DNA from: Sphaerochaeta globosa str. Buddy
GTDB lineage: Bacteria > Spirochaetota > Spirochaetia > Sphaerochaetales > Sphaerochaetaceae
DNA length: 64,000 nt
NCBI RefSeq assembly: GCF_000190435.1
Contig: NC_015152.1
Span: 440,458 to 504,457 of the forward strand
Reading direction: 5' to 3'
Made by a program: the position numbers and the translations under genes. The notes under the pieces were generated by a model. The model had not been told where the DNA came from, ran no database searches, and saw only the letters and a program-made list of their open reading frames with translations. Shown piece by piece: positions 51,976 through 61,050 of this stretch; position 1 is the first letter of the stretch; the number at the start of each line of letters is the position of its first letter.

Positions 51976-53364
51976 ATGGGTCACAAGAAACTGATTCGGA
52001 ACGCTCGGGCAATAGTAAGCTGTGATGCTTTGGATACTGTATATTACGACAGTGATATGCTCATCGATGGGTATCAGATCAAACAGATTGGGAAGAACCT
52101 TCCCTCCGAAGGCTGTGAAGTGTTGGATGGAAGCTCCTACTTTCTCTATCCTGGCTTGGTAAACACCCATCACCATTTCTTCCAGACCTTTGTCCGCAAC
52201 CTGGTCACCATAGACTATCCCAATCTCCTGGTTGTCGATTGGCTGGATTTGATCTATCCCATTTTTGCCCAGGTCGACAGCGAAGTTATTTACTACTCTT
52301 CACTTACCGCAATGGCCGACCTGCTCAAGCATGGCTGTACCACTGCCTTCGACCATCAGTACTGTTATACGAAGAAGACCGGCAAAAGTGCCGTCGACCG
52401 CCAGATGGAAGCTGCCTCATTGCTGGGTATCCGCTACCACGCTGGACGGGGATGCAACACCTTGGAGAAAAGCAAAGGCAGCACCATTCCCGACGAAATG
52501 CTGGAAACCACCGACGAATTCCTGTCTGACTGTGAACGGCTTATCAAGACGTATCATAATCCCAATCCAAACAGCATGTCCCAGATAGTTGTCGCCCCGT
52601 GTCAGCCGATCAACAGCTACCAGGAGACCTTCACCGAATCCCTTGCTCTGGCTCGAAAGCTGGGCGTTCGTCTGCATACCCATCTTGGGGAAGGGGAAAA
52701 CCCCATCATGCTTGATCGTGTTGGCAAGCGCACCCTCGCATGGGCGCAGGATATCGGCTTTATCGGAAGTGATGTTTGGTATGCCCATGGGTGGGAGCTG
52801 CAAAAGGATGAATATTCCTTACTGGGAAGTACCAAAACCGGCCTGTCCCATTGTCCTGCCCCGGCTGTGCTGGGGGGCTTTCCGATTATCGATATCCCAG
52901 CCATGCAGAAAGCGGGAATGATTGTTTCCCTCGGCTGTGACGGATCGGCGACGAATGACAGCTCCAACCTCCTCGATTCTCTTCGAATGGCCTACCTTGC
53001 CCAGTCCTACCATAGCAAGGAACGCGGAGGGGCTCCCTCATCGTACGACATGCTCAAGGTGGCCACCATCAACGGTGCCAAAACCCTGGGACGTGAGGAC
53101 ATCGGTTCTCTTGAGGTAGGCAAAGCTGCCGATTTGTTTGCCATAGACGTCTCCCGACTTGAACTTGCAGGAACCCTGCACGACCCGAGGAACCTGCTTT
53201 CGCGTTGTGGGGTCTCGGGCGAAGTGGCTCTTACCATGGTCGGAGGCAATGTAGTCTTTCAAGACGGACAATTGCTGAATATTGACGAAAAATCTCTTGC
53301 CGTGCAGGCAGAAAAGGCGTGCACCGAACGCCTGCGCACACAGTTTCCTACCATCTTTGGTTGA
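51976..53364 (+). CDS. Amidohydrolase, 8-oxoguanine deaminase / AtzB-TrzN group
   Basis: This 462-residue zinc enzyme has the metal site NTHHHFFQTF (His65 and His67), RLHTHLGEGE, YAHGWEL and the C-terminal CDGSATNDSSNLLDSLRMA, which closely matches 8-oxoguanine deaminases and hydroxyatrazine hydrolases. It should remove an amino group from a purine-like or triazine-like ring in the cytoplasm. It is the first gene of an operon with a nucleoside-type importer, so the ligand is probably taken up from outside and deaminated at once. GAGGTGA precedes the ATG. The exact base is inferred, not shown. Confidence 0.82.
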   Translation: MGHKKLIRNARAIVSCDALDTVYYDSDMLIDGYQIKQIGKNLPSEGCEVLDGSSYFLYPGLVNTHHHFFQTFVRNLVTIDYPNLLVVDWLDLIYPIFAQVDSEVIYYSSLTAMADLLKHGCTTAFDHQYCYTKKTGKSAVDRQMEAASLLGIRYHAGRGCNTLEKSKGSTIPDEMLETTDEFLSDCERLIKTYHNPNPNSMSQIVVAPCQPINSYQETFTESLALARKLGVRLHTHLGEGENPIMLDRVGKRTLAWAQDIGFIGSDVWYAHGWELQKDEYSLLGSTKTGLSHCPAPAVLGGFPIIDIPAMQKAGMIVSLGCDGSATNDSSNLLDSLRMAYLAQSYHSKERGGAPSSYDMLKVATINGAKTLGREDIGSLEVGKAADLFAIDVSRLELAGTLHDPRNLLSRCGVSGEVALTMVGGNVVFQDGQLLNIDEKSLAVQAEKACTERLRTQFPTIFG

Positions 53365-53383
53365 AATAGAGGAGAGAAGAACC

Positions 53384-54385
53384 ATGAAAAAAACAGTTCT
53401 GTTAGTGTGTTTGGTCCTGGCTCTGAGCATGATGATGCTCACAGCAGGAGGAGCGGCGGAAAGAAGTACTTCTAGTGGAAAGCTCAAGGTTGCACTGCTC
53501 TTAAGTGGTCCTGCCAATGACCAAGGGTGGAATGCAGTCGCCTTTGCCGGGTTGCAGGAAGCACAAGAGAAGTTCAACATCGAGACGGCTTACTCTGAGA
53601 ACGTAGGGATTGCAGACGGCGAGGCTGCTTTCCGTGACTACGCTGCACAGGGGTATGGTTTGGTTATCGGGCATGGATTCCAGTTCGGTGAACCGGCTGT
53701 ACGCATCGCAGCCCAGTTCCCCAATACCAAGTTCATGGCCATCGAGTCGAATACGTTCTCCCAGAATGCCGCCTCGTATGTGATGGCCTGTGAGGAAGCG
53801 GGATACCTGATGGGAATGCTCGCAGGCTCCATGTCCAAGAGCGGTGTCATCGGTATTGTCGGCGGTTTTGAGCAACCCTCCATCATCAAGGTATTGGAAG
53901 CCTACAAACTGGGTGCAGAAAGTGTGAATCCTTCCATCAAAGTATTGGAAGCGTACGTAAGCAGCTTCACCGACGTTGCCTTGGGCAAGGAAGCAGCCCT
54001 TTCCATGGCCGACCAGGGAGCCGATGTGCTCTCCCACTGTGCCAACCAGGCAGGGACCGGCGTTATAAAGGCCGCCGAGGAACGGGGATTGCTCTCTACC
54101 GGTGACTCGTATGACCAGAATTCGATAGCTCCTGCTACCGTAATGGCATCGACCATCTACAGCGTCCCGGCCTTGGTGCTCACAGCTGTGGAGAAGGTTA
54201 TGAGCAACTCCTACGTCGGCGGAGTCTTCAACCTGGGCATGAAGGACGGGGTTGTGGATATTTCCGGTTACAACAGCTTTGAAGCCAAGATTCCCCAAAA
54301 GGTGAAAGACCAAATTGCCGCCAAGCGGACTGAGATCCTGAAGGGAAGTTTCAAGGTACCCTTGATCGAAACCCGTTCAAAGTAA
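53384..54385 (+). CDS. BMP-family ABC transporter binding protein (PnrA-like)
   Basis: This 333-residue binding protein has the signal peptide KKTVLLVCLVLALSMMMLTA followed by GGAAERSTS, without a clear lipobox. Family motifs are VALLLSGPANDQGWNAVAFA, VIGHGFQFGEPAVRIA, EEAGYLMGMLAGSMSKSG and IGIVGGFEQP. PnrA/BmpA proteins bind purine nucleosides, and some bind autoinducers or other ring compounds. The ATG at 53384 follows a GAGGAGAGAAG ribosome site. The matching ATPase and two permeases follow. Confidence 0.9.
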   Translation: MKKTVLLVCLVLALSMMMLTAGGAAERSTSSGKLKVALLLSGPANDQGWNAVAFAGLQEAQEKFNIETAYSENVGIADGEAAFRDYAAQGYGLVIGHGFQFGEPAVRIAAQFPNTKFMAIESNTFSQNAASYVMACEEAGYLMGMLAGSMSKSGVIGIVGGFEQPSIIKVLEAYKLGAESVNPSIKVLEAYVSSFTDVALGKEAALSMADQGADVLSHCANQAGTGVIKAAEERGLLSTGDSYDQNSIAPATVMASTIYSVPALVLTAVEKVMSNSYVGGVFNLGMKDGVVDISGYNSFEAKIPQKVKDQIAAKRTEILKGSFKVPLIETRSK

Positions 54386-54397
54386 CAAGGAGTCAGC

Positions 54398-55906
54398 ATG
54401 CCGACTTTGAGAATGTCCAAGATCGACAAGCAGTTCTTTGGCAAAATGGCCAATGAACAGGTGGATTTTACCTTGGAAAAAGGGGAGATTCACGCCTTGC
54501 TTGGCGAAAACGGGGCGGGCAAGACCACCCTGATGAACATTCTCTACGGCATCTATCAGGCAGACGGGGGTACCATTGAGCTTGACGGAAAACCGGTAAG
54601 CATCAAGAGTCCCAAGGATGCCATTGCCCATCACATCGGGATGGTGCATCAGCATTTTACGCTTGTGCCCACCCTGACTGTGCGACAGAACATCACCCTC
54701 GGTTTGAAAAGCAAAGGCTATCCCTTCGTCAAGGCACGAAAGCTCGACCAAAGCATCCGGCTTCTCAGCGAACGCTACAACCTGGCCGTAGACCCTTCTG
54801 CTTTGGTGAGTTCGCTTTCAGTCGGTGCTCAACAACGGGTGGAGATTATGAAAGTGCTCTACCGTAATGCAAAGCTCATTATTTTGGATGAACCGACTGC
54901 CGTCCTGACCCCTCAGGAGGTGGAAAGCCTCTTCATTGTTCTCAGGCGCCTACGGGAAGAAGGCCATTCGGTCATTATCATCACCCATCACATCGACGAA
55001 GTACTGGCCATTACCGACCGGGTTACCGTACTGCGTTCTGCCAAGAATGCGGCAGAGGTGCTGACCAAAGAGACGAATGAAGAAGAACTCTCGTCGCTGA
55101 TGATCGGGCGCAGACTGCAAAAGATAGAGCGGAAAGCCCTGCCATTCTCCTATGCAAGAAAAGGGCTTCAGCTTGACTCCATCCAAAGCAAAAACGGTTC
55201 TTTGGGGCCGTTGTCCCTCTCGATTCCCGCTGGATCCATCGTCGGTATAGCAGGGGTGGACGGTAATGGCCAAAAAGCACTAGCCGAAGTCATTCTGGGT
55301 ATGCAGAACATCCAAAGCGGAACTATTACCCTGGATGACACTGCGTTGCACCATCTGAGCGTAAAAGCACGTAAAGCCTTGGGCATAGGGTATATCTCCG
55401 ATGACAGGCTCAAGGACGGCCTTGTTTTGGATATGGACCTGAAGGAAAACTTTCTGCTCTCTTTATACCGGAAGCATGCATGCAAGCCCCATCACCTTAT
55501 CGATGCCCGGTATCTGCAGGAGGCAACCGAACAAGCTGTCTCCTCCTATTCCATCAAAACAGCATCCCTTTCCACACCGGTGCGCTACCTCTCAGGAGGA
55601 AACCAGCAAAAATTGATTCTGGCTCGGGAACTGGGCGACCAGCCGAAAGTGGTGGTTGCCTGCCAGCCCACCCGGGGGTTGGATATCGGCAGTACCGAGG
55701 AGGTTCACTCCATCCTGCTTGACTTGCGTTCTCAAGGTTGCTCGGTATTGCTCATCTCTTCGGACCTCGATGAAATCCTCAGTCTCAGCGACACCATCGC
55801 CGTCATGTATCAAGGGAAAATTATGGATGTTATTGAGCACGGCAAGGTGGACATGACCTACTTGGGCCTTCTGATGGCTGGCTCCAAGACACGGAGGATT
55901 GTATGA
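54398..55906 (+). CDS. Nucleoside-type ABC transporter ATPase with two fused domains
   Basis: This 502-residue YufO/RbsA-like protein has first-domain Walker A GENGAGKTT at 36-44 and signature LSVGAQQRVEI. The second domain has the degenerate Walker A GVDGNGQKA and signature LSGGNQQKLIL. The lost Lys-Thr in the second Walker A is usual in this class. It powers the two BPD_transp_2 permeases encoded next and overlaps the first of them at ATGA. Confidence 0.9.
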   Translation: MPTLRMSKIDKQFFGKMANEQVDFTLEKGEIHALLGENGAGKTTLMNILYGIYQADGGTIELDGKPVSIKSPKDAIAHHIGMVHQHFTLVPTLTVRQNITLGLKSKGYPFVKARKLDQSIRLLSERYNLAVDPSALVSSLSVGAQQRVEIMKVLYRNAKLIILDEPTAVLTPQEVESLFIVLRRLREEGHSVIIITHHIDEVLAITDRVTVLRSAKNAAEVLTKETNEEELSSLMIGRRLQKIERKALPFSYARKGLQLDSIQSKNGSLGPLSLSIPAGSIVGIAGVDGNGQKALAEVILGMQNIQSGTITLDDTALHHLSVKARKALGIGYISDDRLKDGLVLDMDLKENFLLSLYRKHACKPHHLIDARYLQEATEQAVSSYSIKTASLSTPVRYLSGGNQQKLILARELGDQPKVVVACQPTRGLDIGSTEEVHSILLDLRSQGCSVLLISSDLDEILSLSDTIAVMYQGKIMDVIEHGKVDMTYLGLLMAGSKTRRIV

Positions 55907-56913
55907 GAAGAGTCGTTCTCTCTTTCATTGTCATGATAGTCGTCATCCTTCTTGTCTCCTTTCTGCTTATTGCCATGGTGGGAAGCGACATTCCAACCTC
56001 GTTGGTAAGCTTTCTTCGTGGAATAGGGGGTTCAACCTATGCAATGGCGGAAGTACTGGTCCGTGCAACCCCGCTTATGCTTGCAGCGCTGGGTGTCTCG
56101 GTAGGCTTTCGTACCGGCTTTCTGAATATCGGTTCCGAGGGACAGATTTATTTGGGAGCCATTGCCATCACTTGGCTTGGCATGACGTTTCCCTCCCTGC
56201 CCGCACCCCTGATGATTGCTCTCGCCCTGGTTCTCGGTTCTCTCGCCGGAGGTCTTTGGGCTTTGATCCCCGGCCTCCTGAAGGCCAAGTTCGGACTCTC
56301 GGAGGTTATCAACACCATCATGCTCAATTACATAGCCATTAATTTGGTGGGCATTCTGGTGCGTACGTCGCTGAAGGACCCGACCTATCCCTATCCCATG
56401 TCTCCTATGCTTCCTGTCTCGACCAATTTTGTTCAGTTGCTTCCTCCCACCCGCCTGCATGTCGGACTCTTGCTAGCTTTGGTTTGCACTGCGTTGGTCT
56501 ACTTGCTGATGTTTCGGACAACACCGGGGTTTTGCATGCGGGCGGTGGGTTTAAATGCACGTGCATGTCAGTGCAGCGGTATTGCAGCCAGTAAGTATGT
56601 GATCATATCCGCTCTGATCAGCGGAGCTTTGAGCGGGCTTGCCGGGGTGTCGGAGATTGCAGGATTGCACCACCGGCTCATCGAAGGCATCAGCCCCAGT
56701 TACGGCTACCTTGCCATTATTGTTTCTCTGTTGGGGCGCAACCATCCGGTGGGCATCGTGTTTGCCTCCCTGGGCATCGCTGCCTTGCAGGTGGGCAGCA
56801 TGTCCATGCAGCGCTCAAGCGGAGTTCCCACCTCGATTGCCTCCATCATTATGGGCTTGGTGGTCATTATGATTCTTTCGCGCAAGCAACTGTTCGGGTG
56901 CAAGGAGGCTTAG
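55903..56913 (+). CDS. Nucleoside-type ABC transporter permease, YufP type
   Basis: This 336-residue membrane protein of the BPD_transp_2 family has GFRTGFLNIGSEGQIYLGAI, INTIMLNYIAINLVG and the C-terminal GLAGVSEIAGLHHRLIEGIS, as in YufP/NupP proteins. It forms a heterodimer with the YufQ-type permease that starts 1 nt after its stop codon. Confidence 0.9.
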   Translation: MRRVVLSFIVMIVVILLVSFLLIAMVGSDIPTSLVSFLRGIGGSTYAMAEVLVRATPLMLAALGVSVGFRTGFLNIGSEGQIYLGAIAITWLGMTFPSLPAPLMIALALVLGSLAGGLWALIPGLLKAKFGLSEVINTIMLNYIAINLVGILVRTSLKDPTYPYPMSPMLPVSTNFVQLLPPTRLHVGLLLALVCTALVYLLMFRTTPGFCMRAVGLNARACQCSGIAASKYVIISALISGALSGLAGVSEIAGLHHRLIEGISPSYGYLAIIVSLLGRNHPVGIVFASLGIAALQVGSMSMQRSSGVPTSIASIIMGLVVIMILSRKQLFGCKEA

Positions 56914-56914
56914 G

Positions 56915-57844
56915 ATGGAACTGGTAGTACTCTCCACCTTTCTTGCCGCTACCGTGCGTATGGCTGCCCCCATTGCCCTGGCCGGGTTGGGGGAGACGAT
57001 CAGCGAGAAGGCGGGGGTAAGCAACATCGGGGTGGAAGCCATCATGCTCAGCGGATCATACTTCAGCTTCTGGGCTATGTTTGAGAGCGGAAACATCTAC
57101 CTCGCAGTCTTTGCCGGCATACTGGGAGGGGTAGGGGCGAGCCTTGTGCATGCTTTCTTGGCTCTTCGGTGCAAAGCCGACCAGACCATTGCCGGTTTGG
57201 CGTTGAATTTCCTGTTCCTTGGTTTGACCAGCTTCCTGTTTCTGCTGCAGTTCGGCAAAACGACCACCCTCCCTTCGATACAAGTCCTCAAGCCGGTTGC
57301 TCTTCCCCTGCTCTCCAGGATTCCCCTCATCGGCCAAGCCCTGTTCGCCCAGGATCCCTTTGTGTATGTGCTGTACGTGATGGTAGTCCTCTCGCTGGTG
57401 TTCTTCTATAAGACTGAGTGGGGTGTCATCCTCCATGCAGTAGGGGAGGCTCCTCGTGCAGCCGATACCGCCGGCATCAAGGTGAATACCGTTCGCTTCA
57501 TGGCCTGCATGGCCAATGGGGTATTAGGTGGTCTGGGGGGTGCCTATCTGACACTGGTAAAGCTAGGTTTCTTCATGGAAAACCTCACCTCGGGAAAGGG
57601 CTACATTGCCTTGGTTGCAGTTATCCTCGGCCGGCGCAATCCTGTGGGAGTATTGGTTGCCGCCCTGGTAATCGGTTCGGCTGAAGCCTTGCAGATCCGT
57701 CTGCAAACCATCGGTTCGGCCATTCCCTCCCAAGCCTTCACCATGTTGCCTTATGTGGTGACGGTGTTGGTGTTGCTGCTTTCGATGGGCAAGGGACACG
57801 ACCCTGCAGCACTGGGCCTTCCGTACGAGCGGGACAAGCGTTAG
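56915..57844 (+). CDS. Nucleoside-type ABC transporter permease, YufQ type
   Basis: This 309-residue membrane protein opens with ATVRMAAPIALAGLGETISE and GVSNIGVEAIMLSGSYFSFW, and later has GGAYLTLVKLGFFMENLTSG and ALVAVILGRRNPVGVL, all standard for YufQ/NupQ. It completes the importer. The MerR gene begins 9 nt downstream, so the regulator is part of the same operon. Confidence 0.9.
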   Translation: MELVVLSTFLAATVRMAAPIALAGLGETISEKAGVSNIGVEAIMLSGSYFSFWAMFESGNIYLAVFAGILGGVGASLVHAFLALRCKADQTIAGLALNFLFLGLTSFLFLLQFGKTTTLPSIQVLKPVALPLLSRIPLIGQALFAQDPFVYVLYVMVVLSLVFFYKTEWGVILHAVGEAPRAADTAGIKVNTVRFMACMANGVLGGLGGAYLTLVKLGFFMENLTSGKGYIALVAVILGRRNPVGVLVAALVIGSAEALQIRLQTIGSAIPSQAFTMLPYVVTVLVLLLSMGKGHDPAALGLPYERDKR

Positions 57845-57853
57845 AATGCCTCT

Positions 57854-58591
57854 ATGAAGGATTACTTTACCATCGGCGAGCTTGCCAATCTTTTTGCCAT
57901 CGATGTACAGACCTTGCGGTATTACGATTCCATCGGCCTTTTGGTACCTGCGCATCGGGATATGCAAAGCGGATACCGGCTGTACAAGTTCGACCAAATC
58001 TATCAAGTGGCTTCCATTCGCTATCTCAAGCGTTTGGGGTATTCGCTGAAACAAATAGGCCAGTATCTGGACAGCAGAACCCTCGAACATACCATGCAAA
58101 AGCTGCACGACCAGTCCCAGGAACTAAAAAGGCGATGGAATGAACTCATCGATATCGATGCTACCATTGGGCGCAAACTTGAGTTCATCAAGCAACAGCT
58201 CCCCTTGGTGGACCTCCAGCACATCACAGTCAAAACCTTTAGTGACCGCTACTACCTGAATATCGGCTCCGAGGAGAGCCTGTATGGGTCGGATGTTTTT
58301 TACTTCCATCCTACCCTGGTGTTCTATCATGGCAGGGAGAAGTCCTTTGGTGCATATCTCTTTGCTTCAGAGAAACCACCCGAGGCCCTCATACTCCCAG
58401 GCGGGCAGTTCCTCTGTGCCTATCATCAAGGCTCCTACGAATCGATACATGAGCGAATTGCCTATGTTCGGGAACATGCACAAGGACGCCGCTTGGCCGA
58501 TTGGGAAGTGAACTTCAATATCCTCGATCAGTTCGTCGAACGGGACAGCAATCGCTTCATCACCGAAATACAAATACCAATCCTTTCATAA
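57854..58591 (+). CDS. MerR-family regulator with GyrI-like ligand domain (BmrR-like)
   Basis: This 245-residue protein has an N-terminal MerR helix-turn-helix (FTIGELANLFAIDVQTLRYY, then the wing SGYRLYKFDQ), a helical dimerisation stretch at about 80-115, and a C-terminal GyrI-like effector domain with PGGQFLCAYHQGSYESIHER. In BmrR and relatives this domain binds aromatic or cationic small molecules. As the last gene of the deaminase/importer operon it most likely activates the 51915-51945 promoter, including its own transcription, when the imported ring compound accumulates. Confidence 0.85.
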   Translation: MKDYFTIGELANLFAIDVQTLRYYDSIGLLVPAHRDMQSGYRLYKFDQIYQVASIRYLKRLGYSLKQIGQYLDSRTLEHTMQKLHDQSQELKRRWNELIDIDATIGRKLEFIKQQLPLVDLQHITVKTFSDRYYLNIGSEESLYGSDVFYFHPTLVFYHGREKSFGAYLFASEKPPEALILPGGQFLCAYHQGSYESIHERIAYVREHAQGRRLADWEVNFNILDQFVERDSNRFITEIQIPILS

Positions 58592-58606
58592 CCATGGGTG
58601 TACAGC

Positions 58607-58635
58607 TTGCTGGTTGATTTTTGGTGGTGTATTCT
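58607..58635 (+). promoter_or_regulatory. Promoter of the GyrI-like gene
   Basis: TTGCTG at 58607-58612, 17 bp, TATTCT at 58630-58635. The start codon is 23 nt downstream with GAGG between. Confidence 0.6.
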
Positions 58636-58658
58636 AAATTATTAGAGGTTAATAATTT

Positions 58659-59123
58659 ATGGAAGAGCAAGTTTGTTGTCCCCCCTTTGATCCGAAACCA
58701 TGGGAAAAGACATTTGTTTCCTTTGACAACCAGTTCTTTATGAAGGTAAAGGTTCGTACGTTCAATCACATCCCCCTAAACTTTGGTTCTGTCATGACGA
58801 AAGCCCAAGCAGCCATCGAGGGTGCGGGTGCCAAAGTGGTGGGTAACATCGCCCTGAGCAATCATGTTTCTCGGTGGACCATGGAAGTCCTCATTGCCAT
58901 CGACAAGGAAATCGACAGTCTCAAGCCCATCAAGCTTGAAGGCAAGTTCCTTTCCAATGTGTATGAAGGTCCCTTCAAGGACACGGCCATTTGGTGCAAG
59001 GATTTCGAGCAATTGGCCAAGGATAAAGGGTTTACCATCCATACCTGGTATATGTGGTACACCACTTGTCCCGAGTGCGCAAAGAAATATGGAAAGAATT
59101 ACGTGGTAGTGCTCGCCAGCTGA
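58659..59123 (+). CDS. GyrI-like small-molecule-binding protein
   Basis: This 154-residue soluble protein resembles a standalone GyrI-like domain: FLSNVYEGPFKDTAIWCKDF aligns with the Y-x-G-P-Y segment and YMWYTTCPECAKKYGKNYV with the terminal strand. Cysteines occur near both ends (EEQVCCPPFD and TTCPEC), a pattern I remember from uncharacterised bacterial homologues. Such proteins bind, or in some cases hydrolyse, reactive small molecules. It lies just after a MerR regulator carrying a GyrI-like domain but has its own promoter. The specific function is unknown. Confidence 0.55.
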   Translation: MEEQVCCPPFDPKPWEKTFVSFDNQFFMKVKVRTFNHIPLNFGSVMTKAQAAIEGAGAKVVGNIALSNHVSRWTMEVLIAIDKEIDSLKPIKLEGKFLSNVYEGPFKDTAIWCKDFEQLAKDKGFTIHTWYMWYTTCPECAKKYGKNYVVVLAS

Positions 59124-59135
59124 ACACAAATCCTC

Positions 59136-59163
59136 TTGCAAGCTTTCAGCTTTTGGGTATCCT
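59136..59163 (+). promoter_or_regulatory. Promoter of the otnK-otnC pair
   Basis: TTGCAA at 59136-59141, 16 bp, TATCCT at 59158-59163, 23 nt before the start codon, with AGGAGG between. Confidence 0.55.
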
Positions 59164-59186
59164 GTAGAGAGACAGGAGGATTTAGC

Positions 59187-60443
59187 ATGCGTTTGGGAGT
59201 TATCGCCGATGATTTTACCGGCTCTGTGGATATTGCAGGATTTCTGGTCGCCGGGGGAATGAGGACGGTCATGTGCAGTCGGCCTGCCGGAGTAGGTGAC
59301 TGCGATGCCATCGTCATGAGCCTGAAGATTCGCAGCATACCCAAGGAGCAGGCTGTCAAGCAAGCTCTTGATGCTCTGGATTTTCTCAAGTCATCAGGCT
59401 GCGACCGTTTCTACTATAAGTACTGCTCCACCTTCGATAGTACGCCCGAGGGCAATATTGGTCCGATAGCCGATGCGCTCAGAGAAGCGCTGGGATGTTC
59501 GGCCACCCTTATCTGTCCGGCCCTTCCAGTCAATGGAAGAACGGTATTCCATGGGTATCTGTTTGTGAACGATGAACTGCTCAGTGACTCCCCGATGCGT
59601 CACCATCCACTGAATCCCATGCATGATTCCAAATTGGCAAGAATTCTCGCCTCCCAAAGTCCCGCTAAGAGCGGTTACATCTACTACGATGTCATTGAGA
59701 AGGGAAGCGTTGCAGTTCGTCACGCGATAGAAGGTTTGAAAGCAGAGGGAGTGAACAATATCATTGTCGATGTCCTCAGGGACGAAGACCTTACCGTCAT
59801 TGCTGAGGCGACCAAAGATTTTGTATTGGTCACCGGAGGCTCGGGTCTTGCCCAGGGAATTGCCCAGCTGTGGAGAACAGATGCAAAGATATCCTTGGGC
59901 TCCGATACAACCTTTGTCGTAGAGAAACGAAAGGGCGTTGTAATTGCAGGGTCCTGCTCGGCTATGATGCAAAAGCAAGTTGCTTTCTATAAGGACCTTG
60001 CTCCCTCATTGAGCATCGATGAACAAGAATGCCTTGATAATCCTGAGTACGCCAAGGCTGTAGAAGCGTGGGTGTTACAGCACCAAAATCAACATCTGGC
60101 ACCCCTTGTCTATGCAACACGCTCACCCTCAGAACTTGCAGAGAATCGCAAGAAATTTGGTGCTGTTGATATTTCCTCGGCTATAGAACATCTATTTGCC
60201 CGACTGACGGCACTGCTTGCAAAGCAGGGGGTTCAGAACTTCATAGTAGGCGGAGGGGAGACAAGCGGGGTGGTTGCCACCACGTTGGGAATCGATGCGT
60301 ACCTGATCGGGAAAATGATAGATCCCGGAGTTTCCTGGGTGCGGTCACTGGACGGGATGTATCAGCTGGTACTGAAGAGCGGTAACTTTGGTTCTGAGCA
60401 GTTCCTATTGAAAGCGCAGGAGATGTACGATGGAAATCACTGA
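59187..60443 (+). CDS. otnK: Four-carbon acid-sugar kinase, OtnK-like
   Basis: This 418-residue two-domain kinase starts MRLGVIADDFTGSVDIAGFL, the fingerprint of the DUF1537/four-carbon acid-sugar kinase family. The C-terminal domain holds VGGGETSGVVATTLG and the nucleotide loop GVSWVRSLDG. OtnK phosphorylates 3-oxo-tetronate at C4; homologues take related acids such as D-erythronate or threonate. ACAGGAGGA is just upstream of the ATG at 59187. It overlaps the aldolase gene by 14 bp, and the two catalyse consecutive steps toward a triose phosphate. Confidence 0.85.
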   Translation: MRLGVIADDFTGSVDIAGFLVAGGMRTVMCSRPAGVGDCDAIVMSLKIRSIPKEQAVKQALDALDFLKSSGCDRFYYKYCSTFDSTPEGNIGPIADALREALGCSATLICPALPVNGRTVFHGYLFVNDELLSDSPMRHHPLNPMHDSKLARILASQSPAKSGYIYYDVIEKGSVAVRHAIEGLKAEGVNNIIVDVLRDEDLTVIAEATKDFVLVTGGSGLAQGIAQLWRTDAKISLGSDTTFVVEKRKGVVIAGSCSAMMQKQVAFYKDLAPSLSIDEQECLDNPEYAKAVEAWVLQHQNQHLAPLVYATRSPSELAENRKKFGAVDISSAIEHLFARLTALLAKQGVQNFIVGGGETSGVVATTLGIDAYLIGKMIDPGVSWVRSLDGMYQLVLKSGNFGSEQFLLKAQEMYDGNH

Positions 60444-61050
60444 GATGAAACAGATGGTATCTGAAGTCGCGCACAGTCTCTACCAACGGGGATTTGTTGT
60501 GGGAAGTGCAGGCAACTTGTCGGTAGTGCTCGACGATGGTACGTTCCTTGCCACCCCCACCGGCTCTTCCTTTGGCTCGCTCAAACAAGAAGATGTTTCA
60601 CATTTCACCAAGGAGGGGACACTCCTTTCAGGGAAGGCTCCCACCAAGGAAGTACCGTTCCACCTCGCCTGTTATGCATCTCATCCACAGACTAAGGCGG
60701 TGGTGCATCTGCACTGCACGTATGCAACCCTGCTGGCAAGTTGTGAGGGTCTCAAGGATGGAGAGCCCTTTGTTCCTTTCACCCCTTACTTTGTGATGAA
60801 GGTCAGCAAGGTGGGAATTCTTCCCTACCGAAAACCAGGTTCCCCCCTGATAGCCTCCGATATTCTTGCTAAGCCTCAATACTTTACCTATCTCATGCAG
60901 AACCATGGTCTAATTGTATGCGGCCCTACGCTGCAAGAAGCCATGTTCAATGCAGAGGAGTTTGAGGAGAGTGCTAAGCTCTGGTACCTGGGAAGGAATC
61001 TGCCGATACGGCCTTTGACCGAAGAGCAGATGAGTGAGCTGAGAGGTTAA
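60430..61050 (+). CDS. otnC: Class II aldolase-family decarboxylase, OtnC-like
   Basis: This 206-residue protein has the class II aldolase zinc site HLHCTYATLLASC with the third His in QNHGLIVCGP, and the N-terminal GFVVGSAGNLSVVLDDGTFL substrate loop. Paired with OtnK it would decarboxylate 3-oxo-tetronate 4-phosphate to dihydroxyacetone phosphate. The usual isomerase (OtnI) and dehydrogenase (LtnD/DtnK-type) of the pathway are not in the window, so upstream steps must be encoded elsewhere or the substrate is already oxidised. Confidence 0.82.
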   Translation: MEITEMKQMVSEVAHSLYQRGFVVGSAGNLSVVLDDGTFLATPTGSSFGSLKQEDVSHFTKEGTLLSGKAPTKEVPFHLACYASHPQTKAVVHLHCTYATLLASCEGLKDGEPFVPFTPYFVMKVSKVGILPYRKPGSPLIASDILAKPQYFTYLMQNHGLIVCGPTLQEAMFNAEEFEESAKLWYLGRNLPIRPLTEEQMSELRG

